64,000 nucleotides of DNA from Streptomyces cacaoi. Its GTDB lineage: Bacteria; Actinomycetota; Actinomycetes; Streptomycetales; Streptomycetaceae. The notes below the pieces were generated by a model. That model saw only the letters and a list, made by a program, of their open reading frames with translations, ran no database searches and was not told the origin of the DNA. Within the stretch, counting starts at the first letter, position 1. Every line of letters starts with the position of its first letter. The DNA lies in NCBI RefSeq assembly GCF_006539165.1, contig NZ_BJMM01000014.1:62001-126000 (forward strand). The letters run 5' to 3'. Shown here piece after piece: positions 9,172 to 17,729 of the stretch. A program made the translations under genes and the position numbers.

Positions 9172-10878
9172 TCACTCCGCGGACATGCGCCTCACCTCCA
9201 CCGTCCGGAAGCGGTTCGCCACGAACGCCCCGTCGCACAGCGTGCAGTTGGCGGACGGGTTGCCGCCCGAGCCGTGGAAGTCCGAGAAGCCGGCGGTCTG
9301 GTTGACATAGACCCCGCCGGTGAGGTTCAGCGAGAGCTGGGCCGGCTCGTCGAAGCACACCTCCGCCACCTGCTGTTCGACCTCACGCGAGGTGGTGTAC
9401 GCGGCGACGGTCATCGCGCCCTTCTCCCGCAGGGTGCGCCGCAGCAGGGCGAGGGCCTCCTCCGTGGAGCTCACGGCCACCGCGAAGGACACCGGCCCGA
9501 AGCACTCGTCCAGGCAGTTCTCCTCCGTCTCCGGGTTGGCGGCGTCCACCGCGAGGATCGCGGGCGTGCGCACCGTGGCCCCCGGGAACTCGGCGTTCTT
9601 CACCGTCCGTGAGGCGAGGGCCACCCGGCCGCGGCCGGGCGCGGCGTCCAGCCGTTCCCGGACGGCGTCGTTGACGAGGGCGCCGAGCAGCGCGTTCGCA
9701 CGGGCGTCGTCACCGAGCAGCTTGTCGACCGCGGCGGCGAGATCGGTGACCACGTCGTCGTACGTCCGGTGCCCGGCGTCGGTGGCGATACCGGAAGCGG
9801 GGATGAGCAGGTTCTGCGGCGTCGTGCACATCTGCCCGCTGTAGAGGGAGAGCGAGAAGGCGAGGTTGGCGAGCATGCCGCGGTAGTCGTCCGTGGAGTC
9901 GATCACCACGGTGTTGACGCCGGACTTCTCGGTGTGCACCTGCGCCTGGCGGGCGTTGGCCTCCAGCCATTCGCCGAACTGCGAGGAGCCGGTGTAGTCG
10001 ATCACCCGGATCTCGGGGCGCACCGCGAGGTTCCTGGCGATGCCGTCCCCCTCGGCCTCGGCGGCCAGCGCCACGAGATCGGGCTCGAACCCGGCCTCAC
10101 CGAGCACGTCCCGTGCGATCCGCACCGTCAGCGCGAGCGGCAGCACCGCCCCGGGATGCGGCTTGACCAGCACGGGGTTCCCCGTGGCCAGCGAGGCGAA
10201 GAAGCCGGGGAAGCCGTTCCAGGTCGGGAAGGTGTTGCAGCCGATGAGCAGGGACACGCCCCGTGGCACGGCGGTGAACTCCTTCTCCACCCGCAGCGGT
10301 TCGCGCTTGCCCTGGGGCTTGACCCAGGTGGCCCGGGCCGGTGTGCGCGTCTGCTCGGCATAGGCGTAGGCCACCGCCTCCATCCCGCGGTCCTGGGCAT
10401 GAGGGCCACCGGCCTGGAACGCCATCATGAACGCCTGCCCGCTGGTGTGCATGACGGCATGGGCGAACTCGTACGTCCGGGCGCTGATCCGCGCGAGGAT
10501 CTCCAGGCAGACCGCGGCGCGTACCTCGGGGCCGGCCTGGCGCCAGGCGGGCATCGCCGCGCGCATCGCCGGCAGCAGCACGTCGAGCGCGCCCTCGTCC
10601 GTGCGCGGATACGAGATGTCCAACTCCAGGCCGTAGGGGGACCGTTCGCTCGTCACCCACTCGCCGGACACCGGCTGGCCGGGGAGTTCGAACCGGGTAC
10701 CGCGCAACGCCTCGAAGGCCGCCTTGCCCTGCTCGGCCGCCTCCTCCCCGTACGCCTTGGGGTGCTCGGGGTGCGGGGTCCAGAACTCCCTGGTGCGGAT
10801 GGCCTCCAGGGCGCGTTCCAGGGTGGGGCGATGCTTGTCGACGAGCTGCGTCGTGGTGGATCCGGTTGCGGTGGTCAC
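9172..10878 (-). CDS. paaN: phenylacetic acid degradation protein PaaN (aldehyde dehydrogenase fold)
   Basis: Predicted 568-residue member of the PaaN branch of the aldehyde dehydrogenase superfamily, acting on a ring-opened semialdehyde intermediate of phenylacetyl-CoA catabolism. Visible family features are the EKSGVNTVV segment, the catalytic Cys in SLYSGQMCTTPQNLL, and a substrate-binding C-terminal part with LSLNLTGGVYVNQ. The hydratase half found in fused PaaZ is absent. GTG 10878 is supported by GAGGAG eight bases upstream; frames further upstream only add Arg/Pro-rich residues. It is divergent from a TetR gene, with a PaaR-type palindrome between them. The epoxidase genes paaABCDE lie 16 kb away. 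Confidence 0.85.
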   Translation of the reverse strand: MTTATGSTTTQLVDKHRPTLERALEAIRTREFWTPHPEHPKAYGEEAAEQGKAAFEALRGTRFELPGQPVSGEWVTSERSPYGLELDISYPRTDEGALDVLLPAMRAAMPAWRQAGPEVRAAVCLEILARISARTYEFAHAVMHTSGQAFMMAFQAGGPHAQDRGMEAVAYAYAEQTRTPARATWVKPQGKREPLRVEKEFTAVPRGVSLLIGCNTFPTWNGFPGFFASLATGNPVLVKPHPGAVLPLALTVRIARDVLGEAGFEPDLVALAAEAEGDGIARNLAVRPEIRVIDYTGSSQFGEWLEANARQAQVHTEKSGVNTVVIDSTDDYRGMLANLAFSLSLYSGQMCTTPQNLLIPASGIATDAGHRTYDDVVTDLAAAVDKLLGDDARANALLGALVNDAVRERLDAAPGRGRVALASRTVKNAEFPGATVRTPAILAVDAANPETEENCLDECFGPVSFAVAVSSTEEALALLRRTLREKGAMTVAAYTTSREVEQQVAEVCFDEPAQLSLNLTGGVYVNQTAGFSDFHGSGGNPSANCTLCDGAFVANRFRTVEVRRMSAE

Positions 10879-11225
10879 GGGACCAACTCCTCGCTGAGCT
10901 GGGACGACAACGGACTTCGGGCGGTGTGCGGACGGACGTGCCGACGAGCGTGCGTCCGGCGCGGGCGGCACGGCCGTACGCGTGGTGCGGGCGTACACGG
11001 GGTGCGGGCGTGCGTGGTGCGGCGTACCGATGGCGGACAGGGTTCGGGCCCGGCGCGGGGAGCGGTCGGGAAGCGGTCAGGGCTCGGGCCCGGTGCGGGG
11101 GCCGTAGGCGGACGGGAGGGGCGGGTGTGCGGCGGGTGTGCGGCGGACGTGCTGTAGGCGTGCTGTGGGCGTGCGCGGACATGCTGCGGACACCGGCCCG
11201 GGGCCGGAGCGGGCGGTCGACGGGC

Positions 11226-11255
11226 TTGGCGGCGGCCGCTCACGTGGTAGATACT
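11226..11255 (+). promoter_or_regulatory. candidate promoter of paaR
   Basis: TTGGCG (11226-11231) and GATACT (11250-11255) are separated by 18 bp. The -10-like box ends 3 bp before the ACCG-N6-CGGT operator, the same geometry as in front of paaA. Confidence 0.45.
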
Positions 11256-11258
11256 GCA

Positions 11259-11272
11259 ACCGAACGATCGGT
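11259..11272. promoter_or_regulatory. PaaR-type operator ACCGAACGATCGGT
   Basis: Interrupted palindrome ACCG-N6-CGGT, flanked by TGCA on both sides (11255-11279). The identical 14-mer occurs upstream of paaA (27436-27449). It fits the ACCGNNCGNNCGGT core that I recall for PaaR of Corynebacterium. It lies between paaN and the TetR gene. Confidence 0.75.
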
Positions 11273-11295
11273 CGGTGCAAGGGGGTCGGAGGACC

Positions 11296-11304
11296 TGTGG
11301 ATAA
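11296..11304 (-). promoter_or_regulatory. DnaA-box-like 9-mer
   Basis: TGTGGATAA, the complement of TTATCCACA, lies in the leader of the TetR gene. A single copy may be chance. Confidence 0.35.
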
Positions 11305-11335
11305 CTCGGTTCCGGGCACCGCTAGCATCGGCCGC

Positions 11336-11938
11336 ATGCCCACGGTCAAGCGCGACACCTACACGCCCGACTCCCTGCTCTCCGTCGCCGTGCGGGTGTT
11401 CAACGAGCGGGGGTACGACGGCACGTCGATGGAACACCTGTCGCAGGCCGCCGGGATCTCGAAGTCCTCGATCTACCACCACGTCCGCGGCAAGGAAGAG
11501 CTGCTGCGCAGGGGGATAAGCCGGGCGCTGGACGGCCTCTTCGGCATCCTGGACGAGCCGGCGGCGCGCGAGGGGCGCGCGGTGGAGCGGCTGGAGTACG
11601 TCACGCGCCGGACGGTCGAGGTGCTGATGACGGAACTGCCGTATGTGACGTTGCTGCTCAGGGTGCGCGGCAACACCGACACCGAGCGCTGGGCGATGGA
11701 CCGCCGCCGCGAGTTCGACCAGCGGGTCGCCGGACTGGTCAAGGAAGCCACGGCGGAGGGCGATCTGCGCTCCGACGTGGACGCCCGGCTGGCGACGCGG
11801 CTGCTGTTCGGAATGATCAATTCGATTGCCGAGTGGTACCGCCCCGAGCGGGCCGCCGGGGAGGGCTCGGGGGACACGAGCGCGGAGGTCGCCGAGGCCG
11901 TCGTCCGCACCGCCTTCGCGGGGCTCCGCACCCACTGA
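11336..11938 (+). CDS. paaR: TetR-family regulator, probable PaaR (phenylacetate regulon repressor)
   Basis: Predicted 200-residue TetR-type repressor. The N-terminal HTH lies at about residues 10-55 (LLSVAVRVFNERGYDGTSME, then ISKSSIYHHVRGKEELL). The C-terminal ligand domain ends with TRLLFGMINSIAEWYRP. The assignment to PaaR rests on context: it is divergent from paaN, and the same 14-bp palindrome stands in front of both this locus and paaABCDE. PaaR repressors in actinobacteria respond to phenylacetyl-CoA. ATG 11336 is used; the ribosome binding site is weak, and the leader includes the operator, so autoregulation is likely. Confidence 0.75.
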   Translation: MPTVKRDTYTPDSLLSVAVRVFNERGYDGTSMEHLSQAAGISKSSIYHHVRGKEELLRRGISRALDGLFGILDEPAAREGRAVERLEYVTRRTVEVLMTELPYVTLLLRVRGNTDTERWAMDRRREFDQRVAGLVKEATAEGDLRSDVDARLATRLLFGMINSIAEWYRPERAAGEGSGDTSAEVAEAVVRTAFAGLRTH

Positions 11939-11977
11939 CCCGCGCGCGGGCGCGCCCGCCCGCGCCGGCTGCGCCTC

Positions 11978-12670
11978 CTACAGCTCCGGCTCCAGGTCCG
12001 TCTCCTCGAACACCAGCAGCGTGCGGGTGCTCACCACCTCGGGGATCGACTGGATGCGGGTGAGGACGAGATCCCGCAGCGCACGGTTGTCCTGGGTGTG
12101 CACCAGCAGCAGGACGTCGAAGTCCCCGCTGACCAACGCCAGATGCGCCGCTCCCGGAAGCTCCTGCAACTGCTCGCGCACTGTGCGCCAGGAATCCTGG
12201 ATGATCTTGAGCGTGATGTAGGCGATGGTCCCGTGTCCGGCGCGTTCCTGGTCGACCCGGGCGCTGAAGCCCCGGATGACCCCGTCCTCGATCAGCCGGT
12301 TGATCCGCGCGTAGGCGTTGCCCCGGGAGACGTGCACGCGTTCGGCCACGGAGCGGATGGAGGCCCGGCCGTCGGCCCGCAGCAGCCGCAGGATGTCCCG
12401 GTCGATCGCGTCCAGGGGCCTGGCCGGAGGCCGCGTGTCCCCGTCCGGTCCGCGCCCCGCGCCCGCCCCGGCAGGCGCCTCGTGCCCACGGCCCGCGCCC
12501 GCCCCCGGGGGCTCCTCCGGCCCGTCCGCCGCACCGGTACCGGGCGTGCGGGCGGCGTCGAACTGCCCGGTGCCACCGGACCGCTCGCCGGCGCCGGATC
12601 CGTCGTCGGGCCCGGGCTCCCCGTGGGGAGCGGGGTCCGTCCCGCGCGGGGCCAACTGTTCATCCGGCAC
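11978..12670 (-). CDS. bkdR: Lrp/AsnC-family regulator, probable BkdR
   Basis: Predicted 230-residue Lrp-type regulator. An N-terminal extension of about 84 residues rich in Pro, Gly and Ala precedes the HTH (LDAIDRDILRLLRADGRASI, then VHVSRGNAYARINRLIEDG). The ligand-sensing RAM domain follows (IAYITLKI, then VSGDFDVLLLVHTQD). Most Lrp proteins are about 150-165 residues, so the extension is extra. GTG 12670 is chosen because GGGGAGG lies upstream; a start closer to the HTH cannot be excluded. It is divergent from bkdABC, and Lrp-type BkdR proteins control branched-chain keto acid dehydrogenase genes in streptomycetes and pseudomonads. Confidence 0.8.
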   Translation of the reverse strand: MPDEQLAPRGTDPAPHGEPGPDDGSGAGERSGGTGQFDAARTPGTGAADGPEEPPGAGAGRGHEAPAGAGAGRGPDGDTRPPARPLDAIDRDILRLLRADGRASIRSVAERVHVSRGNAYARINRLIEDGVIRGFSARVDQERAGHGTIAYITLKIIQDSWRTVREQLQELPGAAHLALVSGDFDVLLLVHTQDNRALRDLVLTRIQSIPEVVSTRTLLVFEETDLEPEL

Positions 12671-12728
12671 GGTCCCCGGCCTCCCCTCGGTGGACGCTCT
12701 GCGGTCATCGAACGGCCCTGCGAGCCAT

Positions 12729-12737
12729 TTGTCCACA
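12729..12737 (+). promoter_or_regulatory. DnaA-box-like TTGTCCACA
   Basis: Exact TTGTCCACA in the bkdR-bkdA intergenic region. It could equally act as a -35-like element of the bkd promoter. Confidence 0.35.
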
Positions 12738-12771
12738 GGCTGAGGCCACCCGTAGCCAAAATGCGCTGTCG

Positions 12772-12785
12772 ACCGAACAATCGGT
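12772..12785. promoter_or_regulatory. PaaR-like palindrome ACCGAACAATCGGT before bkdABC
   Basis: It differs by one base (G to A) from the 14-mer at paaR/paaN and paaA. It is located between bkdR and bkdA, 150 bp before the bkdA start. It could bind PaaR, BkdR or another TetR protein. Confidence 0.5.
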
Positions 12786-12935
12786 AGAGGACGACGTCGC
12801 GGTCGCTGCCGTCGGCGTCCCTGCCCGGCATGCCCGGGTCCGCCGCGTACGGGGGCCACATCCGCGCGTCCTCGGCAGCGGCACTCCGGCGCGTAGATCC
12901 CGCCGCAGCCCCGTTCCCACGAGGAGGTGCTCGTC

Positions 12936-14108
12936 ATGACGGTTCTGGAGCAGTTGGGAGCCCATGTGCCTGTCCCGCCCCCGTCCTGGCGTCCGCGGAC
13001 GGACCCGGCGCCGCTGCTTCCGGACGCCACGCCGCACCGGGCGCTCGGGGTACGCGACGCGGAGGCCGGGAGCGCCGGGCGCGCCGGAAGCGGGGACGAG
13101 GAGCTGCTGCTGCGGCTGTACGCAGCGGTGGTGCACGGCCGCCGGTACAACGAGCAGGCGACGGCGCTGACGAAGCAGGGCCGACTCGCGGTCTATCCCT
13201 CATCCACCGGGCAGGAGGCGTGCCAGGTGGCGTCCGGGCTGGTGCTGCGCGAGCGGGACTGGCTGTTCCCCAGCTATCGGGACACGCTGGCGGCCGTGGC
13301 CCGGGGCCTCGATCCGGTCGAGGTGCTCTCGCTGCTGCGCGGTGACTCGCACAACGGCTACGACGCGCGCGAGCAGCGGGTCGCGCCGCTGTGCACGCCC
13401 CTGGCGACGCAGCTGCCGCACGCCGTGGGGCTCGCGCACGCGGCCCGGCTGAAGGGCGACGATCTGGCGGTCCTCGCCCTGGTGGGGGACGGCGGCACCA
13501 GTGAGGGAGATTTCCACGAGGCGCTCAACTTCGCCGCTGTGTGGCAGGCGCCGGTGGTCGTGCTGGTGCAGAACAACGGCTTCGCGATCTCCGTTCCGCT
13601 GTCGAAGCAGACGGCGGCGCCGTCCCTCGCGCACAAGGCGGTGGGATACGGCATGCCGGGGCGTCTGGTGGACGGGAACGACGCGCTGGCCGTCCACGAG
13701 GTGCTCGACGAGGCGCTGGAGCGTGCCCGTTCCGGCGGCGGCCCGACGCTGGTGGAGGCCGTCACCTACCGCGTGGAGGCCCACACGAACGCGGACGACG
13801 CGACCCGCTACCGCACCGCCGACGAGGTGGAGACCTGGCGGGCGCACGACCCGCTGGCGCTGCTGGAGAGGGAGCTGCGCGAGCGCGGGCTGCTGGACGA
13901 GGAAACAGCGCGCCGCGTGCGCGAGGAGGCCGAACAGAAAGCGGCACAGCTGCGCGAGCGGATGCACCAGGACGTGGCACCGGATCCGCAGGAGCTGTTC
14001 GCGCACGTCTACAGCGAGCGCACACCGCAGCTGCGCGAGCAGGAGGCACAGCTGCGCGCGGAACTGGCCGCCGAGGGCCACCGGACGGCGGGGGAGGAGC
14101 AGCGATGA
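12936..14108 (+). CDS. bkdA: branched-chain 2-oxo acid dehydrogenase E1 alpha subunit
   Basis: Predicted 390-residue ThDP-dependent E1 alpha. The ThDP motif is GDGGTSEGDFHEALNFAAVW ending with QNNGFAI. The alpha-subunit signature YRVEAHTNADDATRYR follows, then a helical C-terminal part. ATG 12936 is preceded by GAGGAGG with an 8-base spacer. It heads a compact operon: its TGA overlaps the bkdB ATG. With E1 beta and E2 it decarboxylates 2-oxo acids from Leu, Ile and Val, giving branched acyl-CoA starters for fatty acid and polyketide synthesis. The divergent Lrp gene supports the branched-chain assignment over pyruvate. Unlike the E1 alpha at the left edge, this one has no basic tail. Confidence 0.88.
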   Translation: MTVLEQLGAHVPVPPPSWRPRTDPAPLLPDATPHRALGVRDAEAGSAGRAGSGDEELLLRLYAAVVHGRRYNEQATALTKQGRLAVYPSSTGQEACQVASGLVLRERDWLFPSYRDTLAAVARGLDPVEVLSLLRGDSHNGYDAREQRVAPLCTPLATQLPHAVGLAHAARLKGDDLAVLALVGDGGTSEGDFHEALNFAAVWQAPVVVLVQNNGFAISVPLSKQTAAPSLAHKAVGYGMPGRLVDGNDALAVHEVLDEALERARSGGGPTLVEAVTYRVEAHTNADDATRYRTADEVETWRAHDPLALLERELRERGLLDEETARRVREEAEQKAAQLRERMHQDVAPDPQELFAHVYSERTPQLREQEAQLRAELAAEGHRTAGEEQR

Positions 14109-15181
14109 GTACGGCAGTTCGGCAGCAGTCGGCGTCGGGCGGCGCCGCGGAACGCAAGCCGGCCACGATGGGGCAGGCGCTCAACCGGGCCCTGGCGGAC
14201 GCGATGGCCGAGGACCCGGCCGTGCATCTGCTGGGGGAGGACATCGGCACCCTCGGCGGGGTCTTCCGGGTGACCGACGGGCTCGCGGAGCGGTTCGGGC
14301 CCGACCGCTGCGCGGACACCCCGCTGGCCGAGGCGGGCATCCTGGGCACCGCCGTGGGCATGGCCATGTACGGACTGCGCCCGGTGGTGGAGATGCAGTT
14401 CGACGCGTTCGCCCTGCCGGCGTTCGAGCAGCTGGTGAGCCATGTCTCGCGGATGCGCAACCGCACGCGCGGCGGGCTGCCGATGCCGCTGACGGTCCGC
14501 ATCCCCTACGGCGGCGGTATCGGCGGCGTGGAGCACCACAGCGACTCCTCGGAGGCGTACTACGCGGCGACCCCCGGCCTGCACGTCGTCACCCCGGCGA
14601 CCGTCGCGGACGCGTACGGGCTGCTGCGGGCCGCGATCGCCTCGGACGATCCGGTGGTCTTCCTGGAGCCGAAGCGGCTGTACTGGTCGAAGGACGGCTG
14701 GGATCCCGAGGCACCGGAGCCGGTGCCGGGGATCGGCGCTGCGGTGGTGCGCCGGCCGGGCCGATCGGCGACGCTGATCGGCTACGGGCCGTCCGTCCCG
14801 GTGTGTCTGGAGGCGGCCGAGGCGGCGCGGGAGGACGGCGCCGAGGGGTGGGATCTGGAGGTTGTGGACCTCCGCTCCCTCGTGCCGTTCGACGAGGAGA
14901 CGGTGGCCGCTTCCGTGCGGCGCACGGGCCGCGCCGTCGTCGTCCACGAGTCGCCGGGGTTCGGCGGGCCGGGCGGCGAGATCGCCGCCCGGATCACGGA
15001 GCGCTGCTTCCACCACCTGGAAGCCCCGGTGCTGCGCGTCGCCGGCTTCGACATCCCGTACCCGCCGCCGATGCTGGAGCGCCACCATCTGCCGGGTGTG
15101 GACCGCGTGCTGGACGCGGTGGCCCGGCTCCAGTGGGAGAGCACCTGGGTCGCTCCGGGCGGGGACGGGGGTGGCCGCTGA
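14105..15181 (+). CDS. bkdB: branched-chain 2-oxo acid dehydrogenase E1 beta subunit
   Basis: Predicted 358-residue E1 beta. The N-terminal pyrimidine-binding domain carries LLGEDIGTLGGVFRVTDGL and the ADTPLAEAGILG segment, with the ThDP-activating Glu in RPVVEMQFDAF. The transketolase C-terminal domain (EVVDLRSLVPFDEETV) completes the fold. The start overlaps the bkdA stop (ATGA), and its own TGA shares one base with the bkdC ATG, so the three subunits are probably translated in balance. The length is normal for the family. Confidence 0.9.
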   Translation: MSTAVRQQSASGGAAERKPATMGQALNRALADAMAEDPAVHLLGEDIGTLGGVFRVTDGLAERFGPDRCADTPLAEAGILGTAVGMAMYGLRPVVEMQFDAFALPAFEQLVSHVSRMRNRTRGGLPMPLTVRIPYGGGIGGVEHHSDSSEAYYAATPGLHVVTPATVADAYGLLRAAIASDDPVVFLEPKRLYWSKDGWDPEAPEPVPGIGAAVVRRPGRSATLIGYGPSVPVCLEAAEAAREDGAEGWDLEVVDLRSLVPFDEETVAASVRRTGRAVVVHESPGFGGPGGEIAARITERCFHHLEAPVLRVAGFDIPYPPPMLERHHLPGVDRVLDAVARLQWESTWVAPGGDGGGR

Positions 15182-16740
15182 TGGCGGAGGTACGCGAGTT
15201 CGCCCTGCCGGATCTGGGCGAGGGGCTCACAGAAGCGACAGTGGTGCGCTGGCTGGTGGGCGTGGGCGAGGCCATCGAGATCGACCAGCCGGTGGTGGAG
15301 GTGGAGACGGCCAAGGCGCTGGTGGAGGTGCCGTGCCCGTACGGAGGCGTGGTGACGGCGCACCAGGCGCAGGAGGGCGCGGAGATCCCCGTGGGCGCCC
15401 CCCTGGTGACCGTCGCGACGGGCGCCCGGGCCGACGAGGCGGCGTCCGGCGGTCTCCGGGGCGCGGAGGCGTCCGGTGGTGCGGGCGCACCGGAGCCGAC
15501 GGCGCCCGAACTCGAACACGTCGGCGGGTCGGGCAATGTCCTCGTCGGCTACGGCACGTCCCCCGCCGCCCGCCGCCGCCCCCGTGTCTCCCGGCCCCTG
15601 CCGGGCACCCCGGCGGGCCCCGGCACCGGCCGGGACGCACCCACCGGACCGCCGCCGCGTGTGCCGGAGGTGAACGGCAGCGGCGCTCCCGCGGGTCACG
15701 GTGTTCCGACGACCGGCCCGGGCGCGCCGGACGGGCCTGCACGCCCCGCCGTCGGCGCCGGGGTGCCGCACGCCGACGGGACGCCGGTCCGCCGGGGCCC
15801 GGTCGCCGTCATCTCCCCGCTCGTCCGCCGTCTGGCCCGCGAGCACGGCATCGACCTGGCCACGCTGGACGGCACGGGCCCGGACGGACTGATCCTGCGC
15901 GCGGACGTCGAACGCGCCGTACGGCAGCCACAGGCGGCGACGGAGCGCGGACCCGGACCCAGTACGGCCGGTGCGCAGGCGGACGGCGACGGAGCACGCC
16001 GTATCCCCCTGCGGGGCCTGCGCGCCACGGCCGCCGAGCGGCTCACGCGCAGCCGCCGGGAGATCCCGGACGCCAGCTGCTGGGTGGACGCGGACGCGAC
16101 CGAACTCCTCGCGCTGAAGCGCCGGATGAACGCCCCGCTCACCCACTCGGCGCCCACCCGCTCCGTCGGCTCACCGGGCGCGGCCGAGGGCGGCCGGGAG
16201 CGGAAACCCGTCTCCCTGCTGGCCCTGCTGGCCCGCATCTGTACGGCGGCGCTCTCCCGGTTCCCGGAGCTGAACGCTTTCGTCGACACAGATGCGCGAG
16301 AAATCGTGCTGCTGCCCCAGGTGCATCTCGGTTTCGCGGCACAGACGGACCGCGGCCTGGTCGTCCCCGTCGTCCACGAGGCGCACACCCTGGACGCGGA
16401 ACAGCTCACCGAGCGGACGGCACAGCTGACCGAGGCCGCCCGCGCGGGCACCCTCACGCCGGGCCAACTGACAGGCGGAACCTTCACGTTGAACAACTAC
16501 GGTGTCTTCGGCGTCGACGGCTCCACGCCGATCGTCAACCACCCGGAGGCGGCCATGCTCGGCGTCGGGCGGATCGTGCGCAAACCCTGGGTAGTCGGGG
16601 ACGAACTGGCCGTGCGGGATGTCGTCCAGCTGTCGCTCACCTTCGACCACAGGGTGTGCGACGGCGGGACGGCGGGCGGTTTCCTGCGTCATGTCGCGGA
16701 CTGCGTGGAGCACCCCGGGGAGTTGCTCCGTACGCTCTGA
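15181..16740 (+). CDS. bkdC: 2-oxo acid dehydrogenase E2 (dihydrolipoyl acyltransferase)
   Basis: Predicted 519-residue E2 core. A single lipoyl domain at residues 1-82 has the lipoylated Lys45 in EVETAKALVEV. A long Pro/Gly/Ala hinge follows, then a peripheral-subunit-binding domain at about 202-240 (ISPLVRRLAREHGIDLATLD). The catalytic acyltransferase domain runs to the C-terminus, with the HxxxDG motif in FDHRVCDGG. The catalytic core contains a local insert rich in Gly and Ser (about residues 320-340). The next gene starts 2 bp after this stop, so transcription probably continues into the molybdopterin genes. Confidence 0.9.
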   Translation: MAEVREFALPDLGEGLTEATVVRWLVGVGEAIEIDQPVVEVETAKALVEVPCPYGGVVTAHQAQEGAEIPVGAPLVTVATGARADEAASGGLRGAEASGGAGAPEPTAPELEHVGGSGNVLVGYGTSPAARRRPRVSRPLPGTPAGPGTGRDAPTGPPPRVPEVNGSGAPAGHGVPTTGPGAPDGPARPAVGAGVPHADGTPVRRGPVAVISPLVRRLAREHGIDLATLDGTGPDGLILRADVERAVRQPQAATERGPGPSTAGAQADGDGARRIPLRGLRATAAERLTRSRREIPDASCWVDADATELLALKRRMNAPLTHSAPTRSVGSPGAAEGGRERKPVSLLALLARICTAALSRFPELNAFVDTDAREIVLLPQVHLGFAAQTDRGLVVPVVHEAHTLDAEQLTERTAQLTEAARAGTLTPGQLTGGTFTLNNYGVFGVDGSTPIVNHPEAAMLGVGRIVRKPWVVGDELAVRDVVQLSLTFDHRVCDGGTAGGFLRHVADCVEHPGELLRTL

Positions 16741-16742
16741 GG

Positions 16743-17729
16743 GTGACCCACGCTTCGCAGCCCGCCCCCGGCCCGCAGTCCGCCGGAGCCCCGTCCGCCG
16801 CACCGCCGGCGTACGGGGCGCTGGTCCTCGCCGGAGGCGCCGCACGACGGCTCGACGGCCGGGACAAGCCCGCCGTCACCGTCGGCGGCCGTCCCCTGCT
16901 GGACCGGGTGCTGACGGCCTGCGCGGACGCCGCACAGACGGTCGTCGTCGGCCCCCGCAGACCGACGCCCAGGCCGGTGGAGTGGGCGCGTGAATCCCCG
17001 CCGGGCAGCGGGCCGCTCGCCGGGCTGCACGCGGGACTGCGTCTGCTGTCGCAGGAAACGGTCCTCGTCCTCGGCGCCGACCTGCCGTTCCTGGACCGGG
17101 AAACGGTGCGTGCGCTGCTGCGCATCCCGGACGGCTGCGAGGGAAGCCTGGTGCACGACGGCCGTGACCAGCCGCTTACCGCCGCCTACCGCACGGAGCC
17201 GCTGCGCCGCGAAATCGCCCTGCTGTACACGGAGTACGGCACGCTGTCGGACCTGCCGCTGCGGCTGCTGCCCGCACAGCTGCGGCTGCACCGCGTCACC
17301 TCCCCCGCGTCGTCGGCCGCGGCCCACGACTGCGACACCTGGGAGGACGTGGCGACGGCCCGCGCCCGCGTCAGGGAGCATGGCACTGTGCTGGATGAAT
17401 GGATTACCGCCGTCGAGGCCGAACTGGGCATCGAGAGCGGCGCCGACAAGGCCGCGCTGCTCGACCTCGCCCGGGACGCCGCCCACGGCGTCGCACGGCC
17501 CGCGGCGCCGTTGACGACGTTCCTCGTGGGCTACGCCGCGGGCCGGGCGGGCGGTTCGCCGGAGGAGATCGCCCGCGCCACCGCCAAAGCAGCTGATCTG
17601 GCCCGGCGTTGGGCCGAGGAGAGCGCACCGGGCGGGACGGAAGGGGGAGCCGGCGAGCAGCCGCCGCAGCCGGGCTCCACCGCATCCCCCCGCACCGCAC
17701 GCGACCCGGACACGGAAGACGAACGATGA
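16743..17729 (+). CDS. mobA: MobA-like molybdenum cofactor guanylyltransferase fused to DUF6457
   Basis: Predicted 328-residue two-domain protein. The N-terminal nucleotidyltransferase domain (about residues 22-210) has the MobA signature LVLAGGAARRLDGRDKP and GADLPFLDRETV. The C-terminal helical part, about 215-300 (LDEWITAVEAELGIESGADK onward), resembles the DUF6457 domain often found with MobA in actinobacteria. A charged, disordered tail follows. GTG 16743 lies 2 bp after the bkdC stop, and the TGA overlaps the ATG of moeA. It is likely to attach GMP to molybdopterin, but the LAGG motif lacks the usual Ser-Arg-Met, so the nucleotide specificity is inferred. Confidence 0.8.
   Translation: MTHASQPAPGPQSAGAPSAAPPAYGALVLAGGAARRLDGRDKPAVTVGGRPLLDRVLTACADAAQTVVVGPRRPTPRPVEWARESPPGSGPLAGLHAGLRLLSQETVLVLGADLPFLDRETVRALLRIPDGCEGSLVHDGRDQPLTAAYRTEPLRREIALLYTEYGTLSDLPLRLLPAQLRLHRVTSPASSAAAHDCDTWEDVATARARVREHGTVLDEWITAVEAELGIESGADKAALLDLARDAAHGVARPAAPLTTFLVGYAAGRAGGSPEEIARATAKAADLARRWAEESAPGGTEGGAGEQPPQPGSTASPRTARDPDTEDER

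Larger units (their letters stand above)
10879..11335. other. divergent paaN/paaR control region
   Basis: 457 bp without a gene. The paaN-proximal half is a run of degenerate GTGCGGGCGT-like repeats (about 10960-11170). The paaR-proximal half carries a candidate promoter, the palindromic operator and a DnaA-box sequence, each listed separately. Confidence 0.6.

Noticed and set aside
13541..15181. Fusion of E1 alpha and E1 beta into one 546-residue protein
   Set aside because: The upstream half of this frame is out of register with bkdA. The real E1 beta starts at 14105 with an ATGA overlap.
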